Made by a program: the position numbers and the translations under genes. The notes under the pieces were generated by a model, which made no database searches, was not told the DNA's origin, and saw only the letters and a list, made by a program, of their open reading frames with translations. Shown in pieces: positions 9,915 through 20,990 of a stretch of 64,000 nucleotides of DNA (positions are counted from its first letter, which is position 1; every line of letters begins with the position of its first letter). Source of the DNA: Thereva unica (Eukaryota > Arthropoda > Insecta > Diptera > Therevidae); the NCBI GenBank assembly GCA_949987705.1, contig OX465284.1, positions 106,375,163 to 106,439,162 on the forward strand, written 5' to 3'.

Positions 9915-10810
9915 AATGGTTGGCTAACTTAGTTTAGATATGGTTGAACTGCTGGTGTACAACTCAGATATTTAGGCCAAAGGATAAGGCCCATCGTGGT
10001 GCCATAGCGACCTCGCTTTAAACCTGATGTTTAAGTGTCGTTTCTTCGATAAACCACTTCGAGGACGTAATAAATCTTCTTAGTTGCTGGATCCCGATCT
10101 TCCAGATTTCCGCAAGCTTGCTTTCGAAGGGTTCACCTAAAGTGGTTATTGTCCTTCTGTTTAGGGCTGGGAAGTGACAGAGAAGGGTTTTGCATTTTCC
10201 TCCTTGTCCAGATTCTTACAGCTTCAGAAGAAATCTTAGGTCTCGAGACTTAGGCTGCCGCATGTGTCGCTATTAGAGAGTGTCCGATCAGCACTCCCAC
10301 TATTACTGAGAGGTCTTGTCTCCCGAAGCTCAGAGATCGTAACAGGAACAGGTCATTTTGGCTTAACGCTTCTTTGCTTGTTGTATTGTGGGCTGTTTGC
10401 ATCGGAGTTTAAAAGTGGCCCAAGGCATACCAACCCTTTCCTCTCCAAGAAGAAGAGTGGCGGTCATGCCCTTCCTAGACAGCTTTACAGGTTTCCTTTA
10501 TGTTTCGGTGACCGGGCACCAACAAGAGGAGGGTCTGGAACTACTGAACCATTTTATTAAGAGATCTGTCACATTCAGAGATAGTTCTAGAGCTGTTAGT
10601 GAAAAAGAGCGTGCCTTCAGGACCTCTCGCCTTGCTGCTTGATTTACAGAACAGCCTCTAGTAGGAGCGCTACAACTTCCGCTTGGTATACACTGCAGTG
10701 ATCTGGTAGTCGGAAGGAGACTTCAATCCCAAGCTCCAGTGAGAAGACTTCTCCCACTTAAAGCAGTACGTTGTTACTGCACTGCTGAGCTAGCTCTGTT
10801 ATGGTTCCAC
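9915..10810 (-). mobile_element. R1/LOA-like non-LTR element, 3' part with RNase H
   Basis: The minus strand gives MTATLLLGEERVGMPWATFK and GHSLIATHAA, then a segment ending KTLLCHFPALNRR, LGEPFESKLAEI, LRRFITSSKWF. This is the RNase H to zinc-knuckle C-terminus of R1/LOA-type elements (LLCxCPALxxxR xxxLG ... LLRFxxxxxWF). The 3' UTR (about 10045 down to 9915) is shared with the 93-bp fragment at 50468-50560, including CATCAGGTTTAAAG. There the element ends in (CTAAC)n; here that tail has decayed. Many stops; inactive. Confidence 0.75.
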
Positions 10811-10818
10811 ATTGTGGC

Positions 10819-11188
10819 CTAGATTTGGAAATTGTCCTCGTAAGCCAGCCCCTTAATATATGTAGAATGTGGGGATCTGGACACATCGATGGCCACACCA
10901 TGAAAAGTTGGCATGGTTCCATGAGTCTTTCCGTGACCAGTGCTCATTTTGTCCATGTTTTTTTTACTATTTTTTAAGCGATGGCATTTTGCTCCAACAG
11001 GGTACACACGACCTCCTCGCAAGCTCCACACTTCTTTTGGGAAGAGGCTCATCTTCCAAGCTGTAAACTCTGACTCGACATTTCTTAAACCACCGTTAAC
11101 AATGACTTATGATTACTTTTCCTTCTCCATACACCGCATTAACAACTCTTGCACATATGGTTGCATTTCTGCCATTATTGACGGGTAT
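10819..11188 (-). mobile_element. LTR-retrotransposon leader and gag start, copy A
   Basis: On the minus strand, 13 bp past the PBS, an ATG at 11175 opens MAEMQPYVQELLMRC and stops after 20 codons; a later frame (to 10819) continues with MSLFPKEVWSLRGGRV. The homologous region downstream of the PBS at 31015-31032 aligns over about 200 bp, with matching IVQEKLMWYIEKKK-like residues. A PBS followed by a short leader and a shared reading frame is what the 5' end of an LTR retrotransposon shows. Both copies are broken by stops and frameshifts. Gypsy versus BEL/Pao cannot be decided. Confidence 0.6.
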
Positions 11189-11260
11189 ATCCCACCGCTG
11201 CCACCACTTTAATGACTCTAATTACGGTTGTTGATTCTACTGCCATCCAACCATAACACT
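11189..11260 (-). mobile_element. LTR end and tRNA-Leu PBS, copy 2
   Basis: Positions 11189-11206 are an exact ATCCCACCGCTGCCACCA. The sequence after it on the plus strand (ACTTTAATGACTCTAATTAC, then GATTCTACTGCC) is shared with copies at 8.3, 13.8 and 25.9 kb and would be the 3' end of the LTR in reverse orientation. Confidence 0.8.
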
Positions 11261-13720
11261 CTACAAAATCTGCGACTTTCCAACAGATCCCTGTTGCCAC
11301 ACCTTTCTTTGTCTTAATAAAATACCTGTGCCTCCCTGTGGTATTTTAAGGAAGCACAGGTTATCCTCTTTTGTGTTTTCAAGGAAGAGTAAATTTTGAA
11401 GATCTTCTCCAGAATGCAATCCAATACCATTCTCGCCTCAGAAATCTATTCCTACGTATTGACAAATTTAGAATGTCCAGCTGAAGATCATCGGCCTGGT
11501 CATGATTTCATCTCAGCCTTATGTCGTTGTTTATAGCGCATTCCTATACTTTAAGGCGGAGCAGTATCAAGTTGAGTATAATTTCCTGCCCTGCTGCCTA
11601 GTTGCAATTAGTCCCAAAGTTTACTATTTAGTCCCAACGATGGAAAGGCAGGACATTCTCTTGAATCTGGCTTAATTCGATATCAAAACGATTTTAGCTT
11701 GTTTCTATGCTTCACTCCTTAAGTTCACATGGGCTACCATGACACACCTACGTTTACAAAACAGCTCAAGGCAAACTGACATGATCTGCTTCTGATGTGA
11801 TAGAATAGCTGGTAATCATCCAAAACACATCAGGCTTATAATGCACATGAAAATAAACTAACACAACTTCAACATTCAACATTTTTGTTCAACAGAAATT
11901 CAACCATCATCTTTGGTTCAATATTTATCCCACAGACGGATAAGACAAAACGGATACTAAACCGATTTCAGTTTCCATTATTTTCTCCTTACGTCTAGAG
12001 ATAATTGCATTATGATATCAGCTCTGGTCAACACAAACCGAACAGGATAGGAAGTATCTCCTTTGAAGCATACTCATTAGGATCCGGCTTGAAGGACTAA
12101 AGTAGTTGTATCAAGGAATGATGTAGAAAGTCACAAGGATAAGCCCGTATCACATTGATAGTGGTTTTCCTGTTTGCCCAACTCCTGAATTCGTCGACCA
12201 AGGGGTGGACCAACTTTAAAACTTAAAACCAATAAATGAAATCATTTTTTGTTTGGACATGGTTCTGCAATTGAGGGTGGTTGTAACTCCTTTTTTTTAT
12301 AATTAAGGACGAGTGTAGCCAAATTATTTTTTATCTGTCCTTGATAAGCCCGATGCAATGCCGAACAACACCAAAAAAATGCTTTCAATGAATAGTCATC
12401 AACAATTTGTGAGTGACCGAAAATAAATTTATGGCCATGTTAAACGCAATCGGCGTGTATAGTTGCTGACTGGGGATTTTGGATGTATGTAGTCCGCTTC
12501 AGGGACGGCCGTGGCCAATAAATCTTGTATATCGGCAGAGGGATGTTGGCTCGTCCCGCGGTTTTAGAGGTACAGGAGGCTTCATTTCAATGAAAATATG
12601 CCAATAAAGGCCTTTCAAGAAGCGATAAACAACCAAATTCGAAATTAGCTCCATTTTGGACCCCCACAATCTAGGTTCATTTGTGCCGCGGGAAATTAAT
12701 TTCGCTAGATGAACCTCCCGATGCCGTTTCTGCATAGCTAGCATTTGCTAATTTCTTTCACTGTGTGTGTGTGTGCCCGTGCACAATTGTGTGTGCTATC
12801 CTGGATGTGGTCAGACTTCATCAGTTTCCGGGGGTTCTATTATCGCCGGTTGGTGAATGAAGTGTTGGTTTTGTTGTGTTTTGTGGTATTCCAAATTTTG
12901 TGGTATTGTTTATGTTCCCCTTCTTTGTCGAACTCTTAATTGTATCGATAAGCAGAGAGTATTTGGCAAATGAAAATGTTTTCTTAGTTATCGAAAACAT
13001 TGATTGAATTTCGAGTGGACGGAAATCAGAGGGCATGTTGTATCATACTGTGGGATTCGGTTTTGTAGAAATCGCATATATAAACACTTATACTTCTGTC
13101 GAAATGATTCTGTTGCTATTGCAATTGGCATCTTTACAGAACTTTGAAATTGAACAGAAAAACAGTTGGTTTTGGGCATAGTTGAAAGATTGAATCTCTA
13201 GTGATAGCTAAATAAAATAACCAATGTTCGGCATGTTGTCTACGCGACTGCAATGCTTGCCTCTCTTTTCGTGTAAGACATTCATGTAGCCAATGTGTTA
13301 TACAAAATGACGAACAGGTAGGATAAAGTTGATTGTGTGAGAAGAACAGAAAATTATTCAGCAAAGACTATAAAAGACCCGTTGTAATGTTGAAGTGAGC
13401 TTGAGCTTTAAATTTTAAAGGAGTATAGTTTAAGTCACGCTTTGAGCAAGCCATTGACTACAAAACTATTCTCAACCATTTACAAAATAAGCTCGATGTA
13501 TAGGTTTCTCAGGACTTGAGCGCGAAAAACATGATAGACCGAGAATTAACATCAGCAATGTCCTGTTGAAACACAATGAAATAGACTCAAGTCTGAAACA
13601 TCTCATAGCTATTGTGGTGAAAAAGGGTATCGTACGCCCATTTATTCTAAACTCTACTGTGGACAACTAGAAAGATTACGATAGGTAATTGAACCAAACC
13701 ATCTCAAATTGAGTAGTATG
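11261..13720. other. Spacer; two overlapping hairpins, no recognised gene
   Basis: Contains two mutually exclusive inverted repeats at 11318-11361 (see findings). An 81-codon frame at 12499-12744 (-) has better-balanced composition than its surroundings but no recognised motif. A GT-rich stretch lies at about 12763. Open frames at 12821-13666 (-) are unrecognised. Confidence 0.5.
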
Positions 13721-14010
13721 TAACAGGAACGTCTGCGAGAAGACTTCGTAGTTGTTTTTCGGGATGTTTCAGGTGTATCCCACCGCTGCCACCACTGTTT
13801 GCGAGTCTCTAATTATGTTAGCTGAGTCTACTGCAGGCGATAATGAGCTAGAGATATGACGCCAAGAAATTAGATGAAAATGGGATAAATTAAATAATAT
13901 TAAAGATGTTGCCGGTTAGCAGGAACGTCTGTGAGCAGATTACGTTGTTGTTGTTCGGGACCTTCCAGGTATATCCCACCGCTGCCACCACTGTTTGCGA
14001 GTCTCTAATA
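13721..14010 (-). mobile_element. LTR/PBS fragment, tandem copies 3 and 4
   Basis: Two direct repeats of about 92 bp (13721-13812 and 13917-14009) each run from CAGGAACGTCTG through GTTGTT and a GGTATATCCCACC block to TTTGCGAGTCTCTAAT. The tRNA-Leu PBS lies at 13777-13794 and 13973-13990. On the minus strand the sequence before the PBS ends CAAACA, then G, then TGGTGGCAGC: the typical LTR terminus CA, one spacer base, then the PBS. The 196-bp spacing suggests local duplication of the LTR-PBS junction. Confidence 0.8.
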
Positions 14011-14890
14011 GTGAGCCAGGAAGCTTTAGTCGTAAAAATAAATAAAACAAGCGCAAGCCTTATAAGGCGTATGCTGCCAATGTAAGAAAATCCTAGCGGA
14101 ATGATTTCCAGTGGAGTTCAGAATAGGCCCGAAAAATTGCGTATCTTTGGGTCCAGCAATATATCCCTATATAGAAATGCGACTTATATGTTGCTAAACT
14201 TCTGCTATCATACTTTTCCGTAGTTTTCTCAAGCTCTTGGAAACTTACAAACGTTTAGCCCAAAGGGAAAAAAGTAATTCGCTTTCTATTCTTCCCAAAG
14301 TCGTAAAGACGATATTCTTAAAAATGTTATATGGTATCTAGAATTCAACCAAATCCTGAATAACAAACAATACAGCTATGGAAAAATGGATCCCATGGAG
14401 CCTCGATGGTGGATCGATTTGATGAAGCTAGTTTTGCGCTCTAAATATTTCCAAGGCCTTTTATTGAATATAGCACCCAGTTAAATTCCAAGCTATTGGT
14501 ATTCACACACCTCTAAATACTCAAGAATTTTCGATCTGGCCGTACAATATAGCTAATAGCGCCTGGCGGCAAATTGAAACCCCTCAACATCTCTGCCAAT
14601 TGCTAGCACATGACCCAATTTTATCATCACCCAACATTTTCGTATAGTTTTTAAGGGATCTCCTTTCAGTTCTTTGTAACCCGTTCTTCCCAACTCCGCG
14701 GATGATGGTACGTTATGCTGCTCGTATGCCTTGAATTATATTAGACAAGCTCCTACTAGACCTTATCTTTACGATTGCAGCTATTCCCCATTGGAGGCGT
14801 AATAATCATGTCATAAAACAATGTACTGTCTTAATTACAATAAACACTTTCCTATCTGTGTTAACGGACAACAAATGGCTGACCCATCTA
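14011..14890. other. Spacer, nothing recognised
   Basis: Mixed composition with no convincing frame. It may be internal sequence of a decayed LTR element, because it lies between same-orientation PBS fragments, but I see no gag or pol motif. Confidence 0.4.
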
Positions 14891-14990
14891 CTAATATATT
14901 ACGTGCGATATCAAGTAGATTTCGTTGTTGTTGTTGGGATCTTCTAGGAATATCCCACCGCTGCCACCAATTTTGCGATTTTTTTATTAT
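14891..14990 (-). mobile_element. LTR/PBS fragment, copy 5
   Basis: GATTTCGTTGTTGTTGTTGG, then a TATCCCACC block with the PBS exactly at 14952-14969, then AATTTTGCGA. It matches copies 3 and 4 for about 80 bp and has the same orientation. Confidence 0.8.
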
Positions 14991-15394
14991 GGTTTCTGAA
15001 GTTACCGTTATTTTTAATGAAGAAGGGAATTTTATTCGTAAACAACCGAAAATGCACCAAACTATTACATCAATGCATAAAATTTCTAAAGAGATGGAAA
15101 TTCAATCCACCCAGAAATGCTAATCCTATTTCAGAGTTTTTCCTCGAATACATCACTTTCCTCCGTAACATGGGTAGATAGAGGATAAGAAAGGATATTG
15201 AACTCATCGACGTCGACATTCATCTGCCCATCGTCGACGACATTTGCTCTACCATTGCACCTCACAGACATCGTGAGAATATGGCAGTGCTGACAAACTT
15301 TACCTCTACTATTTTTCGGAGACCGAAATAAATGTTCTTTCGTTTCCACGGTTGAGTTCAATCCGTCTGCATACTGCCCGCTTCAGCCAAGAAA

Positions 15395-15530
15395 TTTATT
15401 CGTAAATAGAGAAACTCGACTGTGGAACGGTCTATTACAATTTGTATTTCCTAATTCCAATAGGTTAATTCCAATGAAAGGTTCATTGCCATCTTCCCTT
15501 CAACATCCCCCTAACTCAACATAACCTTAA
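15395..15530 (+). mobile_element. Non-LTR 3' tail (RLW family)
   Basis: RETRLWNGLLQFVFPNSN matches the RTxRLWNxLxxxVFPxSYN tail. No reverse transcriptase remains upstream. A copy of the dispersed 35-bp motif follows about 215 bp downstream on the same strand, the same arrangement as at 19.4-19.8 kb. Confidence 0.7.
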
Positions 15531-15741
15531 TCCCATTTGTTTACTAATATCAGTATTAGTCTTTGCACCTGGGATTGTCTGAATATATAATCTAAACTAT
15601 TGATATCGACTGACCGAAGGAACGAGATTTAGAGTGTTCTATCCTTTCAATAAATGTCATTACTTCCCGCGTTCATTTCGGCCCATGTTTCCCAAAGATC
15701 ATTTCTAACCTCAGCTCTTTTCCTAATGTTTAAATAACATG

Positions 15742-15780
15742 AGTAGGTATTGTTGCGGTTTAACCTGGGAACCGAATATG
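15742..15780 (+). repeat. Dispersed 35-bp motif, copy 3
   Basis: AGTAGGTATTGTTGCGGTTT followed by AACCTGGGAACCGAATATG. The AATATGC-AAA-GAGTG extension is shared with the copy at 19747. Confidence 0.7.
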
Positions 15781-17990
15781 CCAAAGAGTGACTGTTATCC
15801 TTAACCATGGAGGGGAAGAAGTTTTACCACACATTGTTTAAAAATATGATTTGCAAATAAGTTTCCCAACAATGGCTATTCTCCAAGAACTGTGATTCCA
15901 AGAAATTCTCCTATTCTAAATTAGTTTTTGTGGTCATCCACAAATTCGTAAATGAAAATAGTTCAAACAGAATTTACGTTCCAATAATGTGATTTAATTT
16001 ACTTAATCCGCTCCACACATTCCCTCTATAAAGGATCAATTTTCTACCAGAAGTAAAACTTTGTCTTAGCAACTGCATTGACTGTACGTCCGCTTCAGTT
16101 ACCGCAAAAGTAAAGGAACTTAAACTTTGGATCCTTTGTATTAGACATTCAAACATACATACATGACAACACAGCTAGGTGACGTTCGTATATTGAAATG
16201 GTGCCTCAATTTTCTAGCCCATTAACAGGCGCCATACAGCACATGGTCATAAGTGCATGTTACTGTCTGTAGAGCTGGAGGACGAGGATTTTTCCTAAAT
16301 TTCTATAGTAGTTGATGTAACCTGGTTGTCATGGTATTCTCATGAAGGGAAATTGAATTTTCGTTCTGCTTTACCTCAATTTTCACCATTAATTTGCCTC
16401 AGGTAATAAAATACTGTTGGGTGGCGTAAGGTATACATACATTGTCGTCGTTAGAGAGCACAGGACTTTGATAGTCAGGTTTTGCTAACATTACAGAGCG
16501 ACAACGCAGCATGTGCTAAATGCAGTGCTCCCGAAAGCACATCAAATGAAATTCTACATGGTTTTACCTGTGTTCTGTTATTAAGGGCGGTAATACGGCT
16601 GTAGAGACTCACAAAATAGGAAGCAATCATTAAAGGATTTATCGCTTAGCTTTATGTAGTAATTACTCAAAAAATAAAGATTAACAACCAATTAGCTTCA
16701 TTCAAGTGGAGATCGACAGGATTTGAGGCGTAATAAATTTATTATCGATGGATTCAAGGATTCAAGAAGAGGAGGTAGAGTATGAAAGAAAAAAAAATAT
16801 ATATGAAATAAATTCAGGATCGTTTTTCCCGTTTTTATTTTTAGCATTGAACCAAAATGAAGTTCGCAGAGCAATCAGCTTCTTGTATCCCCGGATATAT
16901 CCGGAGAGCCCAACAATTCTTAATGGACACAAGGAGCAAGGAGATAAAATAAAGTATATATAGATATATATCTAAGAGATTTCGTTTAACACTTCTGCAG
17001 TCGGTTAATTGAATAAAAATCGACTTAGATTGCTGCTTCATAAAAAATCAATACTTCACCGTTCGGGAAATTCCATTTGCTGAAAATTTATTATAGAATA
17101 ATTGAATTTACCGAGTGCTCCTTTTACTCCCGCGCGCTTACAGTAGATCCCTTTTGCTGTTGGAGGCATTTTTCCTTACGTTACACCCTTAGCACCACCA
17201 TGAACGGAACGGCTCACTTGCACCTTCAGACGATGTAAGTCTGTCTTCTTGTACTTAAGACTTTTAGCTCTGAGGAACTTTTTAAGTGTAAAATTGAAAA
17301 AAATATATATTTACACCTATACATATATATATATATATATATTTATAAATTTATCATACATACATACATACGTATACACCAAGGAAAGAGACATTTAAAA
17401 AGCTTTCAATTTTCATTCTCTCCTCTCGGTTTTTCCACAGCAAAACGAGGAAATTGAAAAAGTTTATATGAGAGCGAATTCGTCTGAAATTAAAAGGTTA
17501 TGAGATTTGAGGAATTTTTTTTATTGTGGGAGTAAATTGTGTGCAGTTCTTGTTATTATACATTTTTTATTAATACAGCTTTTTCTTTACAATCGTCTCA
17601 GATATTTTGTGTGAAGTGCAACGAGTTTGATTTTTCAGGTGGTAATTGGTTTTTTTTTCGTCATTGGCTTTTGGAATAATCAGACAGATTTGATGGAAGC
17701 AATCTTTTTATATTGAAAGTGGTGTTTTAGATCAGGATAATATATGGAAAAGATCTTGCTTACCAAAGACAGAACAAGGTAAAGTATGACAAACATAGAC
17801 GCATCACAGATACTAGTCCCGATTCTAGAAAACGATGAATCTCAAGGGTGTTTAACCCAGCACCTAAGCCAAAGTATTTATTCTTTACTGAGTCTGGTCA
17901 GGTTGGTCTAGATACGCTTTTAACAGAGTATGGTACCGGGTATATTTCAAGATATTGGTATCGTGTGGCAAAGGAACCGGATTGAATTAA
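15781..17990. other. Spacer with TA/CATA microsatellites; no gene seen
   Basis: Simple repeats lie at about 17320-17370 ((TA)n followed by CATA repeats), with a TATA-rich tract at 16955-16975. Short open frames at 15974-16156 (-) and 16748-17041 (both strands) are unrecognised. A patch near 17130-17260 is less AT-rich but has no sustained frame. Confidence 0.5.
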
Positions 17991-19570
17991 GCAAACCCAA
18001 CGGCGACCCAATTGCATCTTTGTTCTCGCGAATTCTTCCTTATACTGACATGCATTTCGCCCGCTCAGTAGACAGAGTTTTATTTAGGACGCGTGAATTG
18101 AAGAGCTAGACTCCAACAAATCCGCTGGCCCTGACAAAATTCCCCCTAAGGTTCTTAAAAAATGTGCCACACCTTTGGCTAAAACTTTGCGCAAACTTAA
18201 CGCTCTTTCATACTTCTCCGGAATCTATCCTGACTCCTGAAAACTGACTAGCCTATATCGAAAAAAAGGTGACGTTGGTGACCCCACTAATTTACTAATT
18301 ACTTCTATTCTATCCAAAGTCATGGAGACAACAATAAGCCAGAAGCTTTTGATATTTACAACCAAATATTGGACTACAGGTAGTACGGCTTTAGATCAAA
18401 AAGATCTACTGGCCACCTATTTGCCTAACAGAGTATCTAACCAAAGTATATATGGATTTGGTGAATCCGGACTAGTTGCTCTAGGTATCACCAAGGCTTT
18501 TGATAGAATATGACATCCCGCTCTGCTAACTACAGTTCAAGCTATTTGCATTGACTCTCTTCTAATGAAATGCGTTAAGAGGTTTCTTTCTGTCCGTTCA
18601 ATCAAGGTAGTATTGGATGGCGTCGAATCTAACTCCCACACCATCACGGCAGGTGATCCAGAGGGTTCAATTCTATCACCCCTTCTCTTCATAGTTTTTA
18701 TAAATAACCTGCTTTCAATACCCTCCAACTCACGTCACACTTTTTCTTACGACGGTAGTCTACGTCACTCCTACGGCTTCGATAATGTAAGACAAGCACT
18801 ACCAGACTTTGCTTGTATCTTCGTGAGCATATGTCCAATTCAATCAACAGGGATATCGAACTTATTCTTGATTGGGAACGCAAGAGTTTAATTGCAAACG
18901 ATGTACTGTCGCATCTCTGATAAAATTTGCATCGACCTATTCGATTTCAGTCGGCAATAAGAACCTAAAGGTAGAAGCGTCTATACATATCCTAGGCATA
19001 ACATTAGTCAAAGATCTGCGCTGAAATAGCCACATATTGCAAATTGCTAAACGAGTAGCACAGTGCCTGGGATTACTTGAAAGAGATAAATTCCTTCTTC
19101 AGCCGTCGTCCAAGGCTTCAATCTACATGTCCTACAATCGTCCCCGCCTCGAATACAATTCGTATATCTCACCCCGAGAACCACCTTAGCTTGGCTTGAT
19201 ATGATGCAAAACTGTTCTCTCCAACTTATTGGTGATAGCGCCATTTGCTCTTCAATTGACTCATCAAGCCACCGTTACCGCTTTTACCATCACGACTTGA
19301 AATGACATAACCTTATGCCTCCACGGCAACTTTTACCCTGCAATACAAGACTTGTCCGCTCAGCTCACTTTCAGCTCAGTTTACAGCTCTCATCTTCGCG
19401 CTCGCTCCGGTTTAGAAATTAGTTTATAACAAGAGCAACTCAATTGTGGAACAACCTATCACAGCCAGCATTTCCAAACACATACAACACTCAAGAGCTA
19501 CAAAGAAACGTTCAACCCCATCTCCTGCAACACCCACCCGCCTCCCCCTAATTGTCTTTCTTTCTATGTT
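17991..19570 (+). pseudogene. Degenerate non-LTR reverse transcriptase (RLW family)
   Basis: In order: NKSAGPDKIPPKVLKKC (finger domain), PTNLLITSILSKVME, GITKAFDRI (motif A), AGDPEGSILSPLLF (GVPQGS motif), then FSYDGSLRHSYGFDNV where an FADD motif is expected, and the tail RATQLWNNLSQPAFPNTYN. Two catalytic aspartates are lost: motif A has Gly where DxSKAFD is expected, and the catalytic pair reads Tyr-Asp. A TGA replaces the Trp after RI near 18510. Frame changes are frequent. No endonuclease domain is visible. A fragment of the same region lies on the minus strand at 43012-43362. Confidence 0.9.
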
Positions 19571-19746
19571 AAAACTAAGCCTACTACTAGACATGGCCCA
19601 ATGCTTACACCTAAGCTTAGGCTATAATATAAAAAAAAGTCATTACTCCCATGACCACGAATCTAAACGACACACCATTCCGTCCGGTGTTTCCAAGAAA
19701 TCAATTCTAGAACAAACTCTCTTCTTAATAATTAAATAATAAAACT

Positions 19747-19795
19747 GGGTATTGTAGCGGTTTAGCATGTGAACTAAATATGCAAATGAATGGCC
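19747..19795 (+). repeat. Dispersed 35-bp motif, copy 4 (left of an inverted pair)
   Basis: GGGTATTGTAGCGGTTTAGC, then ATGTGAACTAAATATG. Its inverted partner is at 20675-20715, and the match runs about 45 bp, including TATG-AAA-GA. Confidence 0.75.
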
Positions 19796-20149
19796 GTCAT
19801 CGGTGACGGAGGTTGTGCAGTTGTGATTGTGGACATTCAGCTGGTTGCCCGCAGAGGCCAACCTCAGAATAATATACAAAAAAAAAAAAATTTGATAACA
19901 AACAAACAAATTTACCATCCTCTGGCTGGCTCGCCAAGGGGTCGTGGAGTGGTAAAACTCCGGACATACCACTTAAACTACTACACCAACACTTTACTGT
20001 ACGGGGCGGCTCCATCCCTTTTGTGTTCGCTTTAGTTGGGAAGCTTCCTTAGATGAACCAGTGGTTAATAGCTGCTCCTCTAACTTGCCCAGATCACCCT
20101 TTTCTTATGTTGAATTCTCTATGGCCTGTCTTCTTCGTGGGTTCTGACG

Positions 20150-20640
20150 CTTAGATAGGTGGAATTGCAGCTGAGTTACTAAAGGAAGGAGTATAGTCAC
20201 ACTTAAAAACCTTACACTAGCTCATATGCACTATCTAGCAAGAAGTTATACCGGGTAACCGGAAAAGAGCGACTCTATCCTCAATATACAACAAAGCACA
20301 AAAATAATCTGTATACCATATCAGACCTTTAACAGGCTTATGACTATAAAAAGAAAGAGGCTGCAGAAGATCATACCGGAATTTGAAGTCCCTTCAAACC
20401 TGACACTGATCAAAAGCACATATAAAAGCTCTCTGATGATGGTAGGGACCCATCATCCAGAAACGGAAGAGTTCGATGTTCGACAAGGTGTTAGAAAAGA
20501 AATGAACGGGCCAAAACTCTTTTCAACCTCGCCCTAGAATCGTTGATTATAAGTAGAACATCAGTCCAGAGAAGTGCAACTGTAGTAACACAATACACAA
20601 CGTTTTTACAGAAAAATAAACTTATATAGAACCACCAGCA
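20150..20640 (+). pseudogene. RTE-like reverse transcriptase fragment
   Basis: In shifting frames the sequence gives GIAAELLKEG, VIPGNRKRATLSSIYNKAQK, and then LIKSTYKSSLMMVGTHHPET followed by EEFDVRQGVRKE. This resembles the GIxAELLKxGG ... IPxxW ... FxVxxGxRQGD order of endonuclease-reverse transcriptases. It probably belongs with the C-terminal tails at 2122-2457 and 27.0-27.9 kb. No YADD motif remains, and numerous stops mark it as dead. It lies between the inverted motif copies 4 and 5. Confidence 0.7.
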
Positions 20641-20674
20641 CCATTGCATGATTGAATGAATAACTGGTTCTCGT

Positions 20675-20715
20675 TTACATAATTGGTTCCCATGCTAAAC
20701 CGCCACCATACCTAC
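20675..20715 (-). repeat. Dispersed 35-bp motif, copy 5 (right of an inverted pair)
   Basis: The minus strand reads GTAGGTATGGTGGCGGTTTA, then GCATGGGAACCAATTATG. With copy 4 it brackets about 970 bp. TAATA occurs just outside both ends but is too AT-rich to count as a target duplication. Confidence 0.75.
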
Positions 20716-20765
20716 TAATACTTTCTTGATATCAGCAGAGGCATCGAGCTCATTTTTGATTGGAC

Positions 20766-20990
20766 CCTCTAACACATTTTAATCTTAATTCCCTTTTAAA
20801 ACCCTTTATGTTGGGAAATAACGAGAGTTTTCGTCAACATAGACTTTATTCATTCAAACACAAGAAAGGTCTTAAAAAAGGAAGGAGTATAAAATTCTCT
20901 AGGGGTAATAAAAGGGTAATAAAAACAAATCGTAATAAATATCAAAGCGGAGGCCCAATAAATGTCAAACGGTAGAGCATATTGGTTATC
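20766..20990 (+). repeat. Dispersed GGTAATAAAA repeat, copy 1
   Basis: Starts CTCTAACACATTTTAAT and contains GGGTAATAAAAGGGTAATAA then AAACAAATCGTAATAAT. The same blocks recur at 22828-23110. The 71-codon open frame inside (20760-20975) is probably not a gene. Confidence 0.55.

Noticed and set aside
12499..12744. 81-codon minus-strand frame in a more balanced patch
   Set aside because: Composition is gene-like, but I recognise no motif, there are no convincing splice sites and the frame is short; left as unassigned.
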